From contig NZ_JAFBBQ010000001.1 in the NCBI RefSeq assembly GCF_016907255.1, positions 1 through 64,000 of the forward strand: a stretch of DNA of 64,000 nt, read 5' to 3'. A program made the position numbers and the translations under genes. Source of the DNA: Microbacterium keratanolyticum. GTDB taxonomy: Bacteria; Actinomycetota; Actinomycetes; Actinomycetales; Microbacteriaceae. A model generated the notes under the pieces. It had not been told where the DNA came from. It saw only the letters and a program-made list of their open reading frames with translations, and ran no database searches. This document shows, piece by piece, positions 28,121-37,588 of this stretch (its first letter is position 1; the number at the start of each line of letters is the position of its first letter).

Positions 28121-29017
28121 GTGGCCATCGAATTCGACACGTCCGACCCCAAGTTCGCCGACTACGCGGAGCCCGGTCGGCTCGTGTCGACCGAGTGGCT
28201 GGCATCGCGGCTGAACGAGCCCGGTCTTGTCGTCGTCGAGTCCGACGAAGACGTGCTGCTCTATGAGGTCGGACACATCCCCGGCGCGGTGAAGATCGAC
28301 TGGCACACCGACCTCAACGACCCCGTCGTCCGCGACTACGTCGACGGAAAGGGCTTTGCCGAGCTCCTCTCCCGCAAGGGCATCTCCCGCGACGACACGA
28401 TCGTGATCTACGGCGACAAGAACAACTGGTGGGCCGCGTACGCCCTCTGGGTGTTCTCCCTCTTCGGCCACGAAGACGTCCGCCTGCTCGACGGCGGTCG
28501 TGACCGCTGGATCTCCGAAGGCCGCGAGCTGACGCGCGAGATCACCGAACGTCCTGCGACTGAGTACCCGATCGTCGACCGCGACGACTCCACGCTGCGC
28601 GCCTACAAGGATGACGTCCTCGCCTTCATCGGCAACGGGCCCCTGATCGATGTGCGCTCCCCTGAGGAGTACTCGGGCGAGCGCACCCACATGCCTGCCT
28701 ACCCCGAAGAGGGTGCTCTCCGCGGTGGACACATTCCCACCGCACAGAGCGTGCCGTGGGCGCGCGCCGTCGCGGAAGACGGCGGTTTCAAGACCCGCGC
28801 GGAGCTGGAGGCGATCTACATCGACGGAGCGGGCCTCACCCCCGGCGACGACGTCATCGCCTACTGCCGTATCGGCGAGCGTTCGGCCCACTCGTGGTTC
28901 GCGCTGAACCACCTGCTCGGCTTCACGAACGTGCGCAACTACGACGGCTCCTGGACCGAATGGGGCAGCGCCGTGCGCGTGCCGATCGCCACCGGAACCG
29001 AGCCCGGCTCCGTCTGA
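28121..29017 (+). CDS. sseA: thiosulfate/3-mercaptopyruvate sulfurtransferase (rhodanese)
   Basis: 298 aa with two rhodanese domains. The first, inactive domain holds [13 protein letters not shown] and [19 protein letters not shown] segments (no Cys in the loop: GDKNNW). The second holds the active-site loop [12 protein letters not shown] with Cys249. Such enzymes pass sulfane sulfur to cyanide or other acceptors. GTG start with TTGAGGAG. It is followed after 19 bases by sufE, a common pairing in actinobacteria, which suggests a sulfur-relay function. Confidence 0.94.
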   Translation: MAIEFDTSDPKFADYAEPGRLVSTEWLASRLNEPGLVVVESDEDVLLYEVGHIPGAVKIDWHTDLNDPVVRDYVDGKGFAELLSRKGISRDDTIVIYGDKNNWWAAYALWVFSLFGHEDVRLLDGGRDRWISEGRELTREITERPATEYPIVDRDDSTLRAYKDDVLAFIGNGPLIDVRSPEEYSGERTHMPAYPEEGALRGGHIPTAQSVPWARAVAEDGGFKTRAELEAIYIDGAGLTPGDDVIAYCRIGERSAHSWFALNHLLGFTNVRNYDGSWTEWGSAVRVPIATGTEPGSV

Positions 29018-29036
29018 ACGTGGGAGAATGGCGGGG

Positions 29037-29489
29037 ATGACTGACACGCACCTCCCCGACGCCCTCGCCGAGTTCCGCGACGACTTCCTGGACACTCCGG
29101 AAGCCGACCGCCTGCTCCTGCTGCTGGAGTTCGCGGACGAGCTTCCCGACGTGCCCGCCGAGATCGCCGCGCACCCCGAGATGTACGAGCGCGTCGCCGA
29201 GTGCCAGTCCCCCGTCTACATTCACGTGACCGTCACGGACGGTGTCGTCGCCATGCACGCGACGGCACCGCCCGAGTCTCCGACGACCCGGGGTTTCGCG
29301 AGCATTCTCGCCCAGGGGATCACTGGCCTCACCCCCGAAGAGGTCCTAGCGATCCCTGATGACTACCCGCACACGATCGGCCTCACGAAGCTCGTGTCCG
29401 CGCTGCGCATCGGCGGCATGACGGGGATGCTCATGCGCACGAAGCGCCAGGTGCGCGAGCGTCTCGGGATGCTCCCGCCGCAGCGCTAG
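29037..29489 (+). CDS. sufE: SufE family sulfur acceptor protein
   Basis: 150 aa. The sulfur-accepting cysteine is Cys56 in VAECQSPVYIHVTV; the C-terminal GFASILAQGITGLTPEEVLAIP and GLTKLVSALRIGGMTGML complete the SufE fold. SufE takes sulfur from a cysteine desulfurase (SufS) for Fe-S cluster assembly; no suf operon is in the window, so the partner may be SufS elsewhere or the neighbouring SseA. ATG at 29037 is preferred over 29028 because GGGAGA sits 9 bases before it. Confidence 0.93.
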   Translation: MTDTHLPDALAEFRDDFLDTPEADRLLLLLEFADELPDVPAEIAAHPEMYERVAECQSPVYIHVTVTDGVVAMHATAPPESPTTRGFASILAQGITGLTPEEVLAIPDDYPHTIGLTKLVSALRIGGMTGMLMRTKRQVRERLGMLPPQR

Positions 29490-29508
29490 CCTGCCCGGCT
29501 GACCCTCG

Positions 29509-30696
29509 TCAGCGCGCGCTGGCGCCGATGATGCCCCGCGCCGTCAGCCAATCGGTGATCGCAGCCACCCAGCGAGTCTGGTCGTAGTTCCACAGCTTCG
29601 TGTGGCGGGCTCCGGTGAACACCGACAGCGTCACCAGATCTGGTCGTGCGGCGGCAAGGGCGTGTGAACCGTCCGACGGCACGAAACCGTCGTCGTCGCT
29701 GTGCAGGATCAGGATCGGCTCGGTGAGTTCACCTGCCCGGGCGACCATGTCGAGCGTGTCGAACGGAATGGCCTGCTCGGCCCCACTCAGACGGGCAGAC
29801 CAGGGCGTGCTGAGCGCGTCCATGGCGAGCCGCGGGAGCGGATCGCGCATTCCGGAGATCTGCGCCTGGAAACGCAGCACGCTGCGCCACTCGACAACGG
29901 GCGACTCCAGAACAACCCCGACGATCGCCGCCCGATTGGTCGTCGACACAACCGTCTGCAGGGCGATCGCGCCACCCATCGACCAGCCCATCAGGACGAC
30001 CTTCTCCGCGCCGTGGCGAAGCGCGTACGTCAGCGCGGCATCCACGTCCTGCCACTCCGCGGCGCCCAGCGCGTAGGCACCACCGCGTGTGCGCGGGGCG
30101 TCGCCGTCGTTGCGATAGGACACGACAAGGACGGGCATGCCCGCCGCGTGGAACACCGGCACCGCGCGGAGCGTCTCGCTACGCGTCGTTCCGCGCCCAT
30201 GCACCTGAATCACCCAAGTCGTCGACGCTGCGGCATCCGCCTTCGCCGGGAAGAACCACGCCGGGGCGGGGCCCGCCGGCGTTCCGATCAGCACCGACTC
30301 GTAGTCGATGTGCAGCTCAGCCGGCGACGAGTAGTACCAGCCGCTGAAGACCGCCTGACGATCAAGCTGCGCTCCCGGCGCAATCTGAGTGAGAAGCTTC
30401 CGCCGCACCCTATCGTCGGTGGTGCTGAGCACCGCTCCGAGCTTCACGTACCCCGGGGTGCCGATCGTCTGCAGACCGTACTGGCCGGGCAGTTCCGTGT
30501 CGGGTGTTCGGGTGAGTTCGATGGTCTGCGCACCCGTATCGACGGCAAGCACCTCCGTATCCGCAACGCGGACCGCAGGCGTGACGACACGCCGGGCGAT
30601 CTGCAGGATCACCGCTGCACCGGCCACGGCAGCGACAGCCGCGGCCCCGATTGCTGCAACGCCCAACAATGTCGCGGCGTGCCTGAGACTCTTCAT
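29509..30696 (-). CDS. membrane-anchored alpha/beta hydrolase
   Basis: 395 aa. The N-terminus carries one hydrophobic segment (LLGVAAIGAAAVAAVAGAAVILQIA) that serves as a signal anchor, so the enzyme faces outside. After an all-beta ~110-residue region comes the hydrolase core: TTWVIQVHGRGTTRSE (oxyanion region), nucleophile elbow GWSMGG, acid in HSDDDGFVPSD and His in GARHTKLW. Substrate unknown; peptidase S9-like. It is divergent from the DUF3000 gene with 25 bases between starts. Confidence 0.88.
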   Translation of the reverse strand: MKSLRHAATLLGVAAIGAAAVAAVAGAAVILQIARRVVTPAVRVADTEVLAVDTGAQTIELTRTPDTELPGQYGLQTIGTPGYVKLGAVLSTTDDRVRRKLLTQIAPGAQLDRQAVFSGWYYSSPAELHIDYESVLIGTPAGPAPAWFFPAKADAAASTTWVIQVHGRGTTRSETLRAVPVFHAAGMPVLVVSYRNDGDAPRTRGGAYALGAAEWQDVDAALTYALRHGAEKVVLMGWSMGGAIALQTVVSTTNRAAIVGVVLESPVVEWRSVLRFQAQISGMRDPLPRLAMDALSTPWSARLSGAEQAIPFDTLDMVARAGELTEPILILHSDDDGFVPSDGSHALAAARPDLVTLSVFTGARHTKLWNYDQTRWVAAITDWLTARGIIGASAR

Positions 30697-30709
30697 CGCT
30701 TCCCGACTC

Positions 30710-30715
30710 TAGCCT
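30710..30715 (+). promoter_or_regulatory. -10 hexamer of the DUF3000 gene (leaderless)
   Basis: TAGCCT, then GTCGCT, then the GTG start at 30722. The whole spacer to the divergent hydrolase start is 25 bases, so its -35 lies inside the hydrolase gene. Confidence 0.45.
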
Positions 30716-30721
30716 GTCGCT

Positions 30722-31303
30722 GTGAGTGATGAACCCGGGGCTGACAGCGCGTTCGCGCGCGCGGCCGCCCACCTGCGCGGGCTGACGTTCCGCAATGACA
30801 TCGTGGTGCGCGAGATCCCCGCCCCCCAAGGGCTTGCGCCGGAGACCATCGCGCTCGCCGCCGACGTCCGCCCCGATGAGGACGGCGATTCCATCTACGG
30901 CACCGGCCGCTTCATCCTGCTGCACGATCCGCAAGAGCCGTCGGCGTGGGGTGGCCCATGGCGCATCGTGTGCTTCGCGCAGGCGCCGCTCGAGCCCGAG
31001 ATCGGCACCGATCCCCTGCTGTCAGACGTTGCCTGGTCGTGGCTCGTCGACGCCCTCGACTCGCGCGAGGCCGAGTACCATTCCCCCTCGGGCACCTCGA
31101 CGAAAACGCTCTCCAAAGGCTTCGGAGGGCTTGCATCCGAAGGCGATGGAGCGCAGATTGAACTGCGAGCGTCCTGGTCACCCGCCGGAACGCTCACCCC
31201 CCACGTGGAAGCGTGGGTCGAACTGGTCGGGATGCTGGCAGGCCTCCCGCCCGGATCCGAGAACATCGCCGTGTTCGGCGCCAGGAGAACTTCGCGTGAC
31301 TGA
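30722..31303 (+). CDS. DUF3000 domain-containing protein
   Basis: 193 aa actinobacterial family of unknown role. Conserved parts are FRNDIVVREIPAPQGLAP, the WRIVCFAQAPLEPEIGTDPLL stretch and DVAWSWLVDAL, then TLSKGFGGL. It is almost always next to the RNase D-like HRDC gene, as here, where the two overlap by 8 bases, so a joint role in RNA metabolism is possible but unproven. GTG start. Confidence 0.92.
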   Translation: MSDEPGADSAFARAAAHLRGLTFRNDIVVREIPAPQGLAPETIALAADVRPDEDGDSIYGTGRFILLHDPQEPSAWGGPWRIVCFAQAPLEPEIGTDPLLSDVAWSWLVDALDSREAEYHSPSGTSTKTLSKGFGGLASEGDGAQIELRASWSPAGTLTPHVEAWVELVGMLAGLPPGSENIAVFGARRTSRD

Positions 31304-32489
31304 CTACGAGGTAATCGACACCCTCGATGCTTTCCTTGCGGCGTGTGCCGCCCTCGCCGACGGCGATGGGCCCGCCGCGGTGGATGTCGAACGAGCATCC
31401 GGATTCCGCTATTCACAGCGCGCCTATCTCATTCAGGTGTTCCGTCGCGGTTCGGGTGTGTTCCTCTTCGATCCGATCGCGATCGACGACATCTCCCCCC
31501 TGCGGGAGGCGCTCGACGGGATCGAATGGGTGTTCCACGCGGCCAGTCAGGATCTGCCGTCGCTTCGTGAACTGGATCTCGTCCCCACGGAGATCTTCGA
31601 CACCGAACTCGCCGGCCGCCTGCTCGGATTCGAACGCGTGGGTCTGAGTGCGGTCGTCGAGCGCACCCTCGGCATCACTCTCGCGAAAGAGCACTCGGCG
31701 GCCGATTGGTCGACCCGGCCGCTGCCCGAGCCGTGGCTCGAGTACGCGGCGCTCGACGTCCTACATCTCATCGACGTACGCGATGCTCTGGCCGCCGAGT
31801 TGGAGGAGCAGGGCAAGACCCGTTTCGCCGCAGAGGAGTTCGAAGCCACCCGCGTGCGCCTGCCCAAGCCCGCACGGGAAGAGCCCTGGCGGCGGATGGG
31901 CGGACTGCACCAGGTGCGTGGCGCCCGCAACCTCGCGGTGGCGCGAGAGCTGTGGAACGCGCGCGAGGCCTACGCACAGGAGGTCGACGTCTCCCCCGGG
32001 CGTCTTGTGCCGGATCGCTCCATGGTCGCCGCAATCCTCGCCCAGCCGACGTCCAAGAACGCGCTCGCCGCGGTGAGCGCATTCACGGGGCGCGCGAGCA
32101 GAACCCAGCTTGATCGCTGGTGGGCTGCGTTCGAGCGCGGTCGCGCGACGGAGGACCTGCCGCGTGAGCGGGTTCCCAGCGATGCCCTTCCGCCTCCTCG
32201 CGCATGGGCCGACCGCAACCCTGAGGCGGACGCACGGCTGAAGCTCGCCCGCCCCGCCGTGGAGAAGCTCGCCGAAGAGCTGCACATGCCCACGGAGAAC
32301 CTGTTGACGCCGGAGATGCTGCGCCGCGTCGCATGGAATCCTCCTGGCACGACGCCAGAGGCCATCGGCGCCGCGCTCGCTGACCTCGGTGCGCGCCGTT
32401 GGCAGATTGAGCAGACTGCACAGACAATCGCTGCGTCTTTTGTGGAAGCTGTTCAATCCAGCGAAGAGGCGTCCGCCGACGCTTCGTAG
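31296..32489 (+). CDS. ribonuclease D-like HRDC domain protein
   Basis: 397 aa. The DEDDy exonuclease core is complete: AVDVERASGFRYSQRAYLIQ (Exo I, Asp and Glu), HAASQDLPSLRELDLVP (Exo II, Asp) and YAALDVLHL (Exo III, Tyr-x3-Asp). The HRDC domain follows (ARELWNAREAYAQEVDVSPGR), then a basic C-terminal part. Probable 3' to 5' RNA-trimming enzyme. GTG start inside the end of the DUF3000 gene. It precedes fadA. Confidence 0.92.
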   Translation: MTDYEVIDTLDAFLAACAALADGDGPAAVDVERASGFRYSQRAYLIQVFRRGSGVFLFDPIAIDDISPLREALDGIEWVFHAASQDLPSLRELDLVPTEIFDTELAGRLLGFERVGLSAVVERTLGITLAKEHSAADWSTRPLPEPWLEYAALDVLHLIDVRDALAAELEEQGKTRFAAEEFEATRVRLPKPAREEPWRRMGGLHQVRGARNLAVARELWNAREAYAQEVDVSPGRLVPDRSMVAAILAQPTSKNALAAVSAFTGRASRTQLDRWWAAFERGRATEDLPRERVPSDALPPPRAWADRNPEADARLKLARPAVEKLAEELHMPTENLLTPEMLRRVAWNPPGTTPEAIGAALADLGARRWQIEQTAQTIAASFVEAVQSSEEASADAS

Positions 32490-32561
32490 GTTCGATCCAA
32501 GCGATTCCTCTCCCCCCATCGCCCCTCCTAGGCTGGTCTCAACCTGATACCTGGAGGCAAA

Positions 32562-33767
32562 GTGGCCGAGATCTCGGACGTCTACTTCGTCGATGGCGTG
32601 CGTACCCCGTTTGGACGCGCCGGCGAAAAAGGCATGTACTGGAACACCCGCGCCGATGACCTGGCGGTCAAGGCGACGATCGGGCTGATGGAGCGCAACT
32701 CCTCCGTCCCCGCGGACCGGATCGACGACGTGGCGATCGCCGCGACTTCGCAGACCGGAGACCAGGGACTCACGCTGGGACGTTCGGTGGCGATCCTCGC
32801 CGGACTTCCCAACACCGTGCCCGGCCTTGCCGTGGAGCGCATGTGCGCGGGTGCCATGACGAGCGTCACCACGATGGGCGCATCAATCGGTGTCGGCATG
32901 TACGACTTCGCCGTCGCGGGCGGTGTGGAGCACATGGGTCACCACCCGATCGGCGGCAACGCCGACCCCAACCCGCGCTTCGTCGCAGAGAAGATGGTCG
33001 ACCCGGGCGCCCTCAACATGGGTGTCACGGCCGAGCGCATCTTCGACCGCTTCCCGCACCTCACCAAGGAGCGTTCGGACCGGTTCGGCATGCTGAGCCA
33101 GCACAAGGTGCAGGCCGCCTACGACGCCGGCAAGATCCAGCCTGACCTCGTGCCTGTCGCGATCAAGGGCGCAGATGGCGCCTGGGGTCTCGCCACCGAA
33201 GACGAGGGCCGTCGTCCGCAGACGACCATGGAAGACCTCGCAGCTCTGAAGACGCCGTTCCGCCCGCACGGTCGTGTCACCGCCGGCACCTCCTCGCCCC
33301 TGACCGATGGCGCGACGATGTCGCTGCTCGCCGGTGGCGGCGCAGTGAAGGAATTCGGCCTCGCCCCCAAGATGCGCATGGTGTCGTTCGCCTTCGCTGG
33401 GGTGCAGCCGGAGATCATGGGCATCGGACCGATCCCGTCGACCGAGAAGGCGCTGAAGAAGGCCGGACTCGACATCTCCGACATCGGCCTGTTCGAGCTC
33501 AACGAGGCGTTCGCGATCCAGGTGATCTCGCTGCTCGATCACTTCGGCATCGCCGACGACGACCCGCGTGTGAACGCCTGGGGCGGTGCGATCGCGCTCG
33601 GCCACCCCCTCGCCGCATCCGGCGTGCGCCTGATGATCCAGCTCGCGGCACAGTTCGCGGAGCGACCCGACGTGCGCTACGGCCTGACCGCGATGTGCGT
33701 CGGACTCGGCCAGGGCGGCAGCGTCATCTGGGAGAACCCTCACTACGACGGCAAGAAGAAGAAGTAG
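32562..33767 (+). CDS. fadA: acetyl-CoA C-acyltransferase (thiolase)
   Basis: 401 aa. The acyl-accepting cysteine is in VERMCAGAMTS, the catalytic histidine in ALGHPLAASG and the second cysteine in TAMCVGLGQGG; FELNEAFAIQ is the family motif. It performs the last step of fatty acid beta-oxidation. GTG start with TGGAGG; a TAGGCT hexamer at 32529-32534 predicts a short leader. fadB follows after 9 bases, giving a two-gene trifunctional system. Confidence 0.96.
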   Translation: MAEISDVYFVDGVRTPFGRAGEKGMYWNTRADDLAVKATIGLMERNSSVPADRIDDVAIAATSQTGDQGLTLGRSVAILAGLPNTVPGLAVERMCAGAMTSVTTMGASIGVGMYDFAVAGGVEHMGHHPIGGNADPNPRFVAEKMVDPGALNMGVTAERIFDRFPHLTKERSDRFGMLSQHKVQAAYDAGKIQPDLVPVAIKGADGAWGLATEDEGRRPQTTMEDLAALKTPFRPHGRVTAGTSSPLTDGATMSLLAGGGAVKEFGLAPKMRMVSFAFAGVQPEIMGIGPIPSTEKALKKAGLDISDIGLFELNEAFAIQVISLLDHFGIADDDPRVNAWGGAIALGHPLAASGVRLMIQLAAQFAERPDVRYGLTAMCVGLGQGGSVIWENPHYDGKKKK

Positions 33768-33776
33768 GCCACCGAT

Positions 33777-35915
33777 ATGACCAACTACGACGCGATCGAC
33801 TTCTCCCCTATTCAGGCACTCACGGAGGGCGAAGTCGTCACGCACTCGCCGACGCGTGACATCCGCCTCGCATCGGGCAAGACACTCGCCCTCATCACCC
33901 TTGACAACGGTCGCGACCACACGCGTCCGAACACCCTGGGCCCTGCGACTCTGACCGAGCTCGGAGAGACGCTGGATGGGTTGAAGGCGCGCGCGGCAGC
34001 GGGTGAGATCCAGGCCGTGGCGATCACGGGCAAGCAGTACATCCTCGCCGCGGGCGCCGACCTCTCGGACATCTCGAAGGTGGGCTCGCGGGACAACGCG
34101 CGCCTCATCGCGCAGCTCGGGCACAAGGTGCTCGGCAAGCTCGGAGACCTGGGTGTGCCGTCGTTCGCCTTCGTGAACGGACTCGCACTCGGCGGTGGCC
34201 TCGAGATCGCACTGAACTCGACTTATCGAACGGTGGATGCGTCGGCAGCGGCGATCGCACTGCCCGAGGTGTTCCTCGGAATCATCCCGGGTTGGGGTGG
34301 CGCCTATCTGCTGCCGAACCTCATCGGCATCGAGAACGCCCTCGAGGTCGTGATCTCCAACCCGCTCAAGCAGAACCGCATGCTCAAGCCACAGCAGGCG
34401 TTCGATCTGGGCATCATGGACGCGATCTTCCCGGCGGCGAACTACCTGGAGAACTCCCTCGCGTGGGCGGATGCGGTCCTCGGCGGTAAGAAGGTCGAGC
34501 GCAAGAACGAGCCCGGCAAGATCGAGCGCCTGACCAAGTGGCCCATCGCCATCAAGATGGCTCGCGGCATGCTGGAATCAAAGATCGGCACCGTTCCTCG
34601 CTCGCCGTACGTCGCCCTCGACCTGCTCGACAAGGCGAAGAGCGGCACGAAGGCGGAGGGCTTCGCTCGCGAAGATGAGGCACTGGCTGACCTCGTGGTC
34701 GGCGACCAGTTCGCCGCGTCGATGTACGCCTTCGACCTGGTGCAGAAGCGCGCGAAACGTCCTGTCGGCGCACCCGACAAGGATCTCGCGCGGAAGGTCA
34801 CGAAGGTCGGCATCATCGGTGCGGGCCTGATGGCCAGCCAGTTCGCGCTGCTGTTCGTGCGCAAACTGCAGGTTCCCGTGCTGATCACAGACCTCGACCA
34901 GGCGCGCGTCGACAAGGGCGTGGCATACATCCATGAGGAGATCGGCAAGCTCGAGGCGAAGGGCCGCCTCGACGCCGACACCGCCAGCAAGCTGCGTGGA
35001 CTCGTTCGCGGCACGGTCGACAAGAGCGAGTACGCGGACTGCGATTTCGTGATCGAGGCCGTCTTCGAGGAGGTCGGCGTCAAGCAGGCCGTCTTCCGTG
35101 AGATCGAGCAGCACATCGCGCCGGACGCCATCCTCGCGACGAACACCTCCTCGCTGTCGGTCGAAGAGATCGGTTCGGCGCTGACGAATCCCGAGCGTCT
35201 CGTGGGCTTCCACTTCTTCAACCCGGTGGCTGTCATGCCGCTGATCGAGATCGTGAAGACCCCGGTCACCAACCAGCAGAGCCTATCGACGGCGTTCGTG
35301 GTTGCGAAGGGGCTCGGCAAGAACGCTGTGCTCACGGCGGATGCCCCGGGCTTCGTCGTGAACCGCCTGCTCGCCAAGGTGATGGGCGAGGCGGCACGCG
35401 CCGTCTACGAAGGCACCCCGATCACGACGGTCGAGAAGGCGTTCGCGCCGCTCGGCCTCCCGATGGGCCCGTTCCAGCTGATCGACCTCGTCGGATGGAA
35501 GGTCGCTGCTCACGTGCAGGACACGATGGTGCGCGCCTTCCCCGATCGCTTCTACGCGAACGCGAACTTCCACCGTCTCGCTGAGCTGGAAGCTGTGATC
35601 GAGAAGGACAAGGGCGGACGCGTGACCGGCTGGACGAAGGCCGCGCAGAAGATCCTTGAGACGGAGTCCTCACCCGTGGACGAGGCGACGATTCTGCGCC
35701 GTGTGCAGGACGGCCTGGCCCAGGAGATCAAGATCATGCTCGACGAGCATGTCGTGCCGGAGGTCGAAGACATCGATCTCTGTCTGATCCTCGGCGCAGG
35801 CTGGCCCTTCATCGACGGTGGGGCATCACCCTATCTCGACCGTGAGGGAGCGTCTGAGCGCGCCTTCGGCGGATCGTTCCACACCCCGATGATCCGGGGC
35901 GTGGAAGCGCGCTGA
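33777..35915 (+). CDS. fadB: 3-hydroxyacyl-CoA dehydrogenase/enoyl-CoA hydratase
   Basis: 712 aa multifunctional beta-oxidation protein. The N-terminal hydratase domain has KQYILAAGADLSDI (oxyanion hole) and ALPEVFLGIIPGWGGA (catalytic Glu). The dehydrogenase domain has the NAD motif VGIIGAGLMASQFA, catalytic His in VGFHFFNPVAVMPLIE and PGFVVNRLLAKVMGEA. It works with FadA encoded just upstream. A terminator follows. Confidence 0.96.
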   Translation: MTNYDAIDFSPIQALTEGEVVTHSPTRDIRLASGKTLALITLDNGRDHTRPNTLGPATLTELGETLDGLKARAAAGEIQAVAITGKQYILAAGADLSDISKVGSRDNARLIAQLGHKVLGKLGDLGVPSFAFVNGLALGGGLEIALNSTYRTVDASAAAIALPEVFLGIIPGWGGAYLLPNLIGIENALEVVISNPLKQNRMLKPQQAFDLGIMDAIFPAANYLENSLAWADAVLGGKKVERKNEPGKIERLTKWPIAIKMARGMLESKIGTVPRSPYVALDLLDKAKSGTKAEGFAREDEALADLVVGDQFAASMYAFDLVQKRAKRPVGAPDKDLARKVTKVGIIGAGLMASQFALLFVRKLQVPVLITDLDQARVDKGVAYIHEEIGKLEAKGRLDADTASKLRGLVRGTVDKSEYADCDFVIEAVFEEVGVKQAVFREIEQHIAPDAILATNTSSLSVEEIGSALTNPERLVGFHFFNPVAVMPLIEIVKTPVTNQQSLSTAFVVAKGLGKNAVLTADAPGFVVNRLLAKVMGEAARAVYEGTPITTVEKAFAPLGLPMGPFQLIDLVGWKVAAHVQDTMVRAFPDRFYANANFHRLAELEAVIEKDKGGRVTGWTKAAQKILETESSPVDEATILRRVQDGLAQEIKIMLDEHVVPEVEDIDLCLILGAGWPFIDGGASPYLDREGASERAFGGSFHTPMIRGVEAR

Positions 35916-35929
35916 GCCAGGGCAGAGAG

Positions 35930-35961
35930 GGCGGGGTCGCGTCGGCAGATGCGACCCCGCC
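35930..35961. terminator. bidirectional terminator between fadB and the GMC gene
   Basis: A perfect 11-bp stem (GGCGGGGTCGC and complement) with a 10-base loop, 15 bases after the fadB stop and 5 bases before the convergent GMC oxidoreductase stop. Confidence 0.75.
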
Positions 35962-35965
35962 TTCG

Positions 35966-37588
35966 TCACTGTCCGGGACGGGTGTCCGGTTCGCCCGCCC
36001 GCGGCCAGTACGACAACGCGCGCTCCGCGAGAGCGGTGATCGTCAGCGAGGGATTGACGCCGGGGTTCGCGGGCACCGCGGCGCCGTCGATGACGAAGAG
36101 TCCCGGATGCCCCCATACGCGATGGTAGGAATCGATGACGCCCTCCTCGGGCGTCGCAGAGATCACCGCCCCTCCGAGGAAGTGGGCAGTCAGCGGGATG
36201 CCGAAGACCTCGGGCCACGAACCTCGGGCTTCAGCAGGAACACCGCCCTCCTCTTCCATGCGGGCGGCGATCGCCGTGGCGGCGCGATGGGCTTCGGGGA
36301 GCGAGCTCGGATTCGGCGCGCCATGCCCCTGGGCGCTTGTCAGGACGTACCGGCCGAAGCGCTTCTTCACCGAGAGGGTGAGCGAGTTGTCCGCTGTCTG
36401 CATGACGAGCGCGATGATGCCGCGCTCACTCCACCGCCGAAGAGAGCCGAGCTTCGCCTGGCGCAGCGGGGCGCGCAGCATCCGCCCGATCAGCAGGCCC
36501 AGCCTGCGGGCGAGGGAGATGTCTCCGGGAACCATGATCGTCGCCAGCGCACCCATGAGGTTGGAGCCGGGCCCGTAGCGGACGTTCTCGACGTGGGTGC
36601 GCTCATCGACGTGGAATGAGGTCGTGATCGCGACGCCGCTCGCCAGGCCCAGCGATTCGGGCACAGCCACCGCGACGGCCCCGTCGAGCGCTTCCGAGTT
36701 CGTGCGGGTCAGGCTGCCGATGCGATCGGAGATACGCGACAGCGCGCCGCTCTGCTTCATGCGGTGCAGCAGCTGCTGGGTGCCCCAGGTCCCTGCGGCG
36801 AAGACCACCTGCGCGGCGGTCGTCGTGCGGCGATCCCGCCCCATCCAGGCACCACTGCGCTCTGACGTCACGACATAGCCGCTTCCTGGCCGTTCCCGTA
36901 CCTCGGTGACGGTGCGCATCGCCTCGACGACGACGCCTCGTCGCTCGGCGAGGGCAAGGTAGTTCTTGACCAGGGTGTTCTTCGCGCCGACACGGCAGCC
37001 GACCATGCAGTTTCCGCACAGTGTGCATCCGGTGCGCGCCGGGCCCTGCCCTTCGAAGAAGGGGTCCGCAACATGCTCCCCCGGCGTGCCGAAGTAGACG
37101 CCGACGGGTGCGCGACAGAAGGTGCCTCCGACCCCGAGATCTTCCGCGGCTCCCTGCATGATGCGTTCCACCGGGCCGAAATGCGGGTAGTGCTCGACGA
37201 CGCCGAGCATCCGCTTCGCCTCGGCGTAGTGCGGGGCGAGTTCTGTGTCCCAGTCGGCGATGCCCTCCCACTGCGGATCACGGAAGAACTCTGCTCCCGG
37301 CTGATACAGCGTGTTGGCATAGTTCAGGGAGCCGCCCCCGACACCCGCACCCGCCAGGATCATCACATGAGGGAGCCGGTGGATCCGCTGGATCCCGAAG
37401 CATCCGAAGGTGGGCGCCCAGAGATATCGCCGCAGGTTCCACGAGGTCTTCGCGAAGTCGTCGTCTTCGTATCGGCGCCCTGCTTCGAGGACGCGAACAC
37501 GGTAGCCCTTCTCGGCGGCACGCAGCGCGGTGACCGAGCCGCCGAACCCCGAGCCGATGACGATGACGTCTTCATCGAACTCAGTCAT
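35966..37588 (-). CDS. GMC family oxidoreductase (cholesterol oxidase-like)
   Basis: 540 aa flavoprotein. The FAD motif is VIVIGSGFGGSVTALRAA with VRVLEAGRRY; LAGAGVGGGSLNYAN is the second flavin loop; the C-terminal GMC part has AHFLGGAVISATPEEG and VNPSLTITALAERAL. A cysteine cluster C-x2-C-x2-C-x3-C lies in GCTLCGNCMVGCRVGAKNT, seen in the ChoD-like branch. Substrate is unknown; sterols or other lipid alcohols are possible. ATG with GGAGGG; it overlaps the diacylglycerol kinase gene by 8 bases. Confidence 0.9.
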   Translation of the reverse strand: MTEFDEDVIVIGSGFGGSVTALRAAEKGYRVRVLEAGRRYEDDDFAKTSWNLRRYLWAPTFGCFGIQRIHRLPHVMILAGAGVGGGSLNYANTLYQPGAEFFRDPQWEGIADWDTELAPHYAEAKRMLGVVEHYPHFGPVERIMQGAAEDLGVGGTFCRAPVGVYFGTPGEHVADPFFEGQGPARTGCTLCGNCMVGCRVGAKNTLVKNYLALAERRGVVVEAMRTVTEVRERPGSGYVVTSERSGAWMGRDRRTTTAAQVVFAAGTWGTQQLLHRMKQSGALSRISDRIGSLTRTNSEALDGAVAVAVPESLGLASGVAITTSFHVDERTHVENVRYGPGSNLMGALATIMVPGDISLARRLGLLIGRMLRAPLRQAKLGSLRRWSERGIIALVMQTADNSLTLSVKKRFGRYVLTSAQGHGAPNPSSLPEAHRAATAIAARMEEEGGVPAEARGSWPEVFGIPLTAHFLGGAVISATPEEGVIDSYHRVWGHPGLFVIDGAAVPANPGVNPSLTITALAERALSYWPRAGEPDTRPGQ

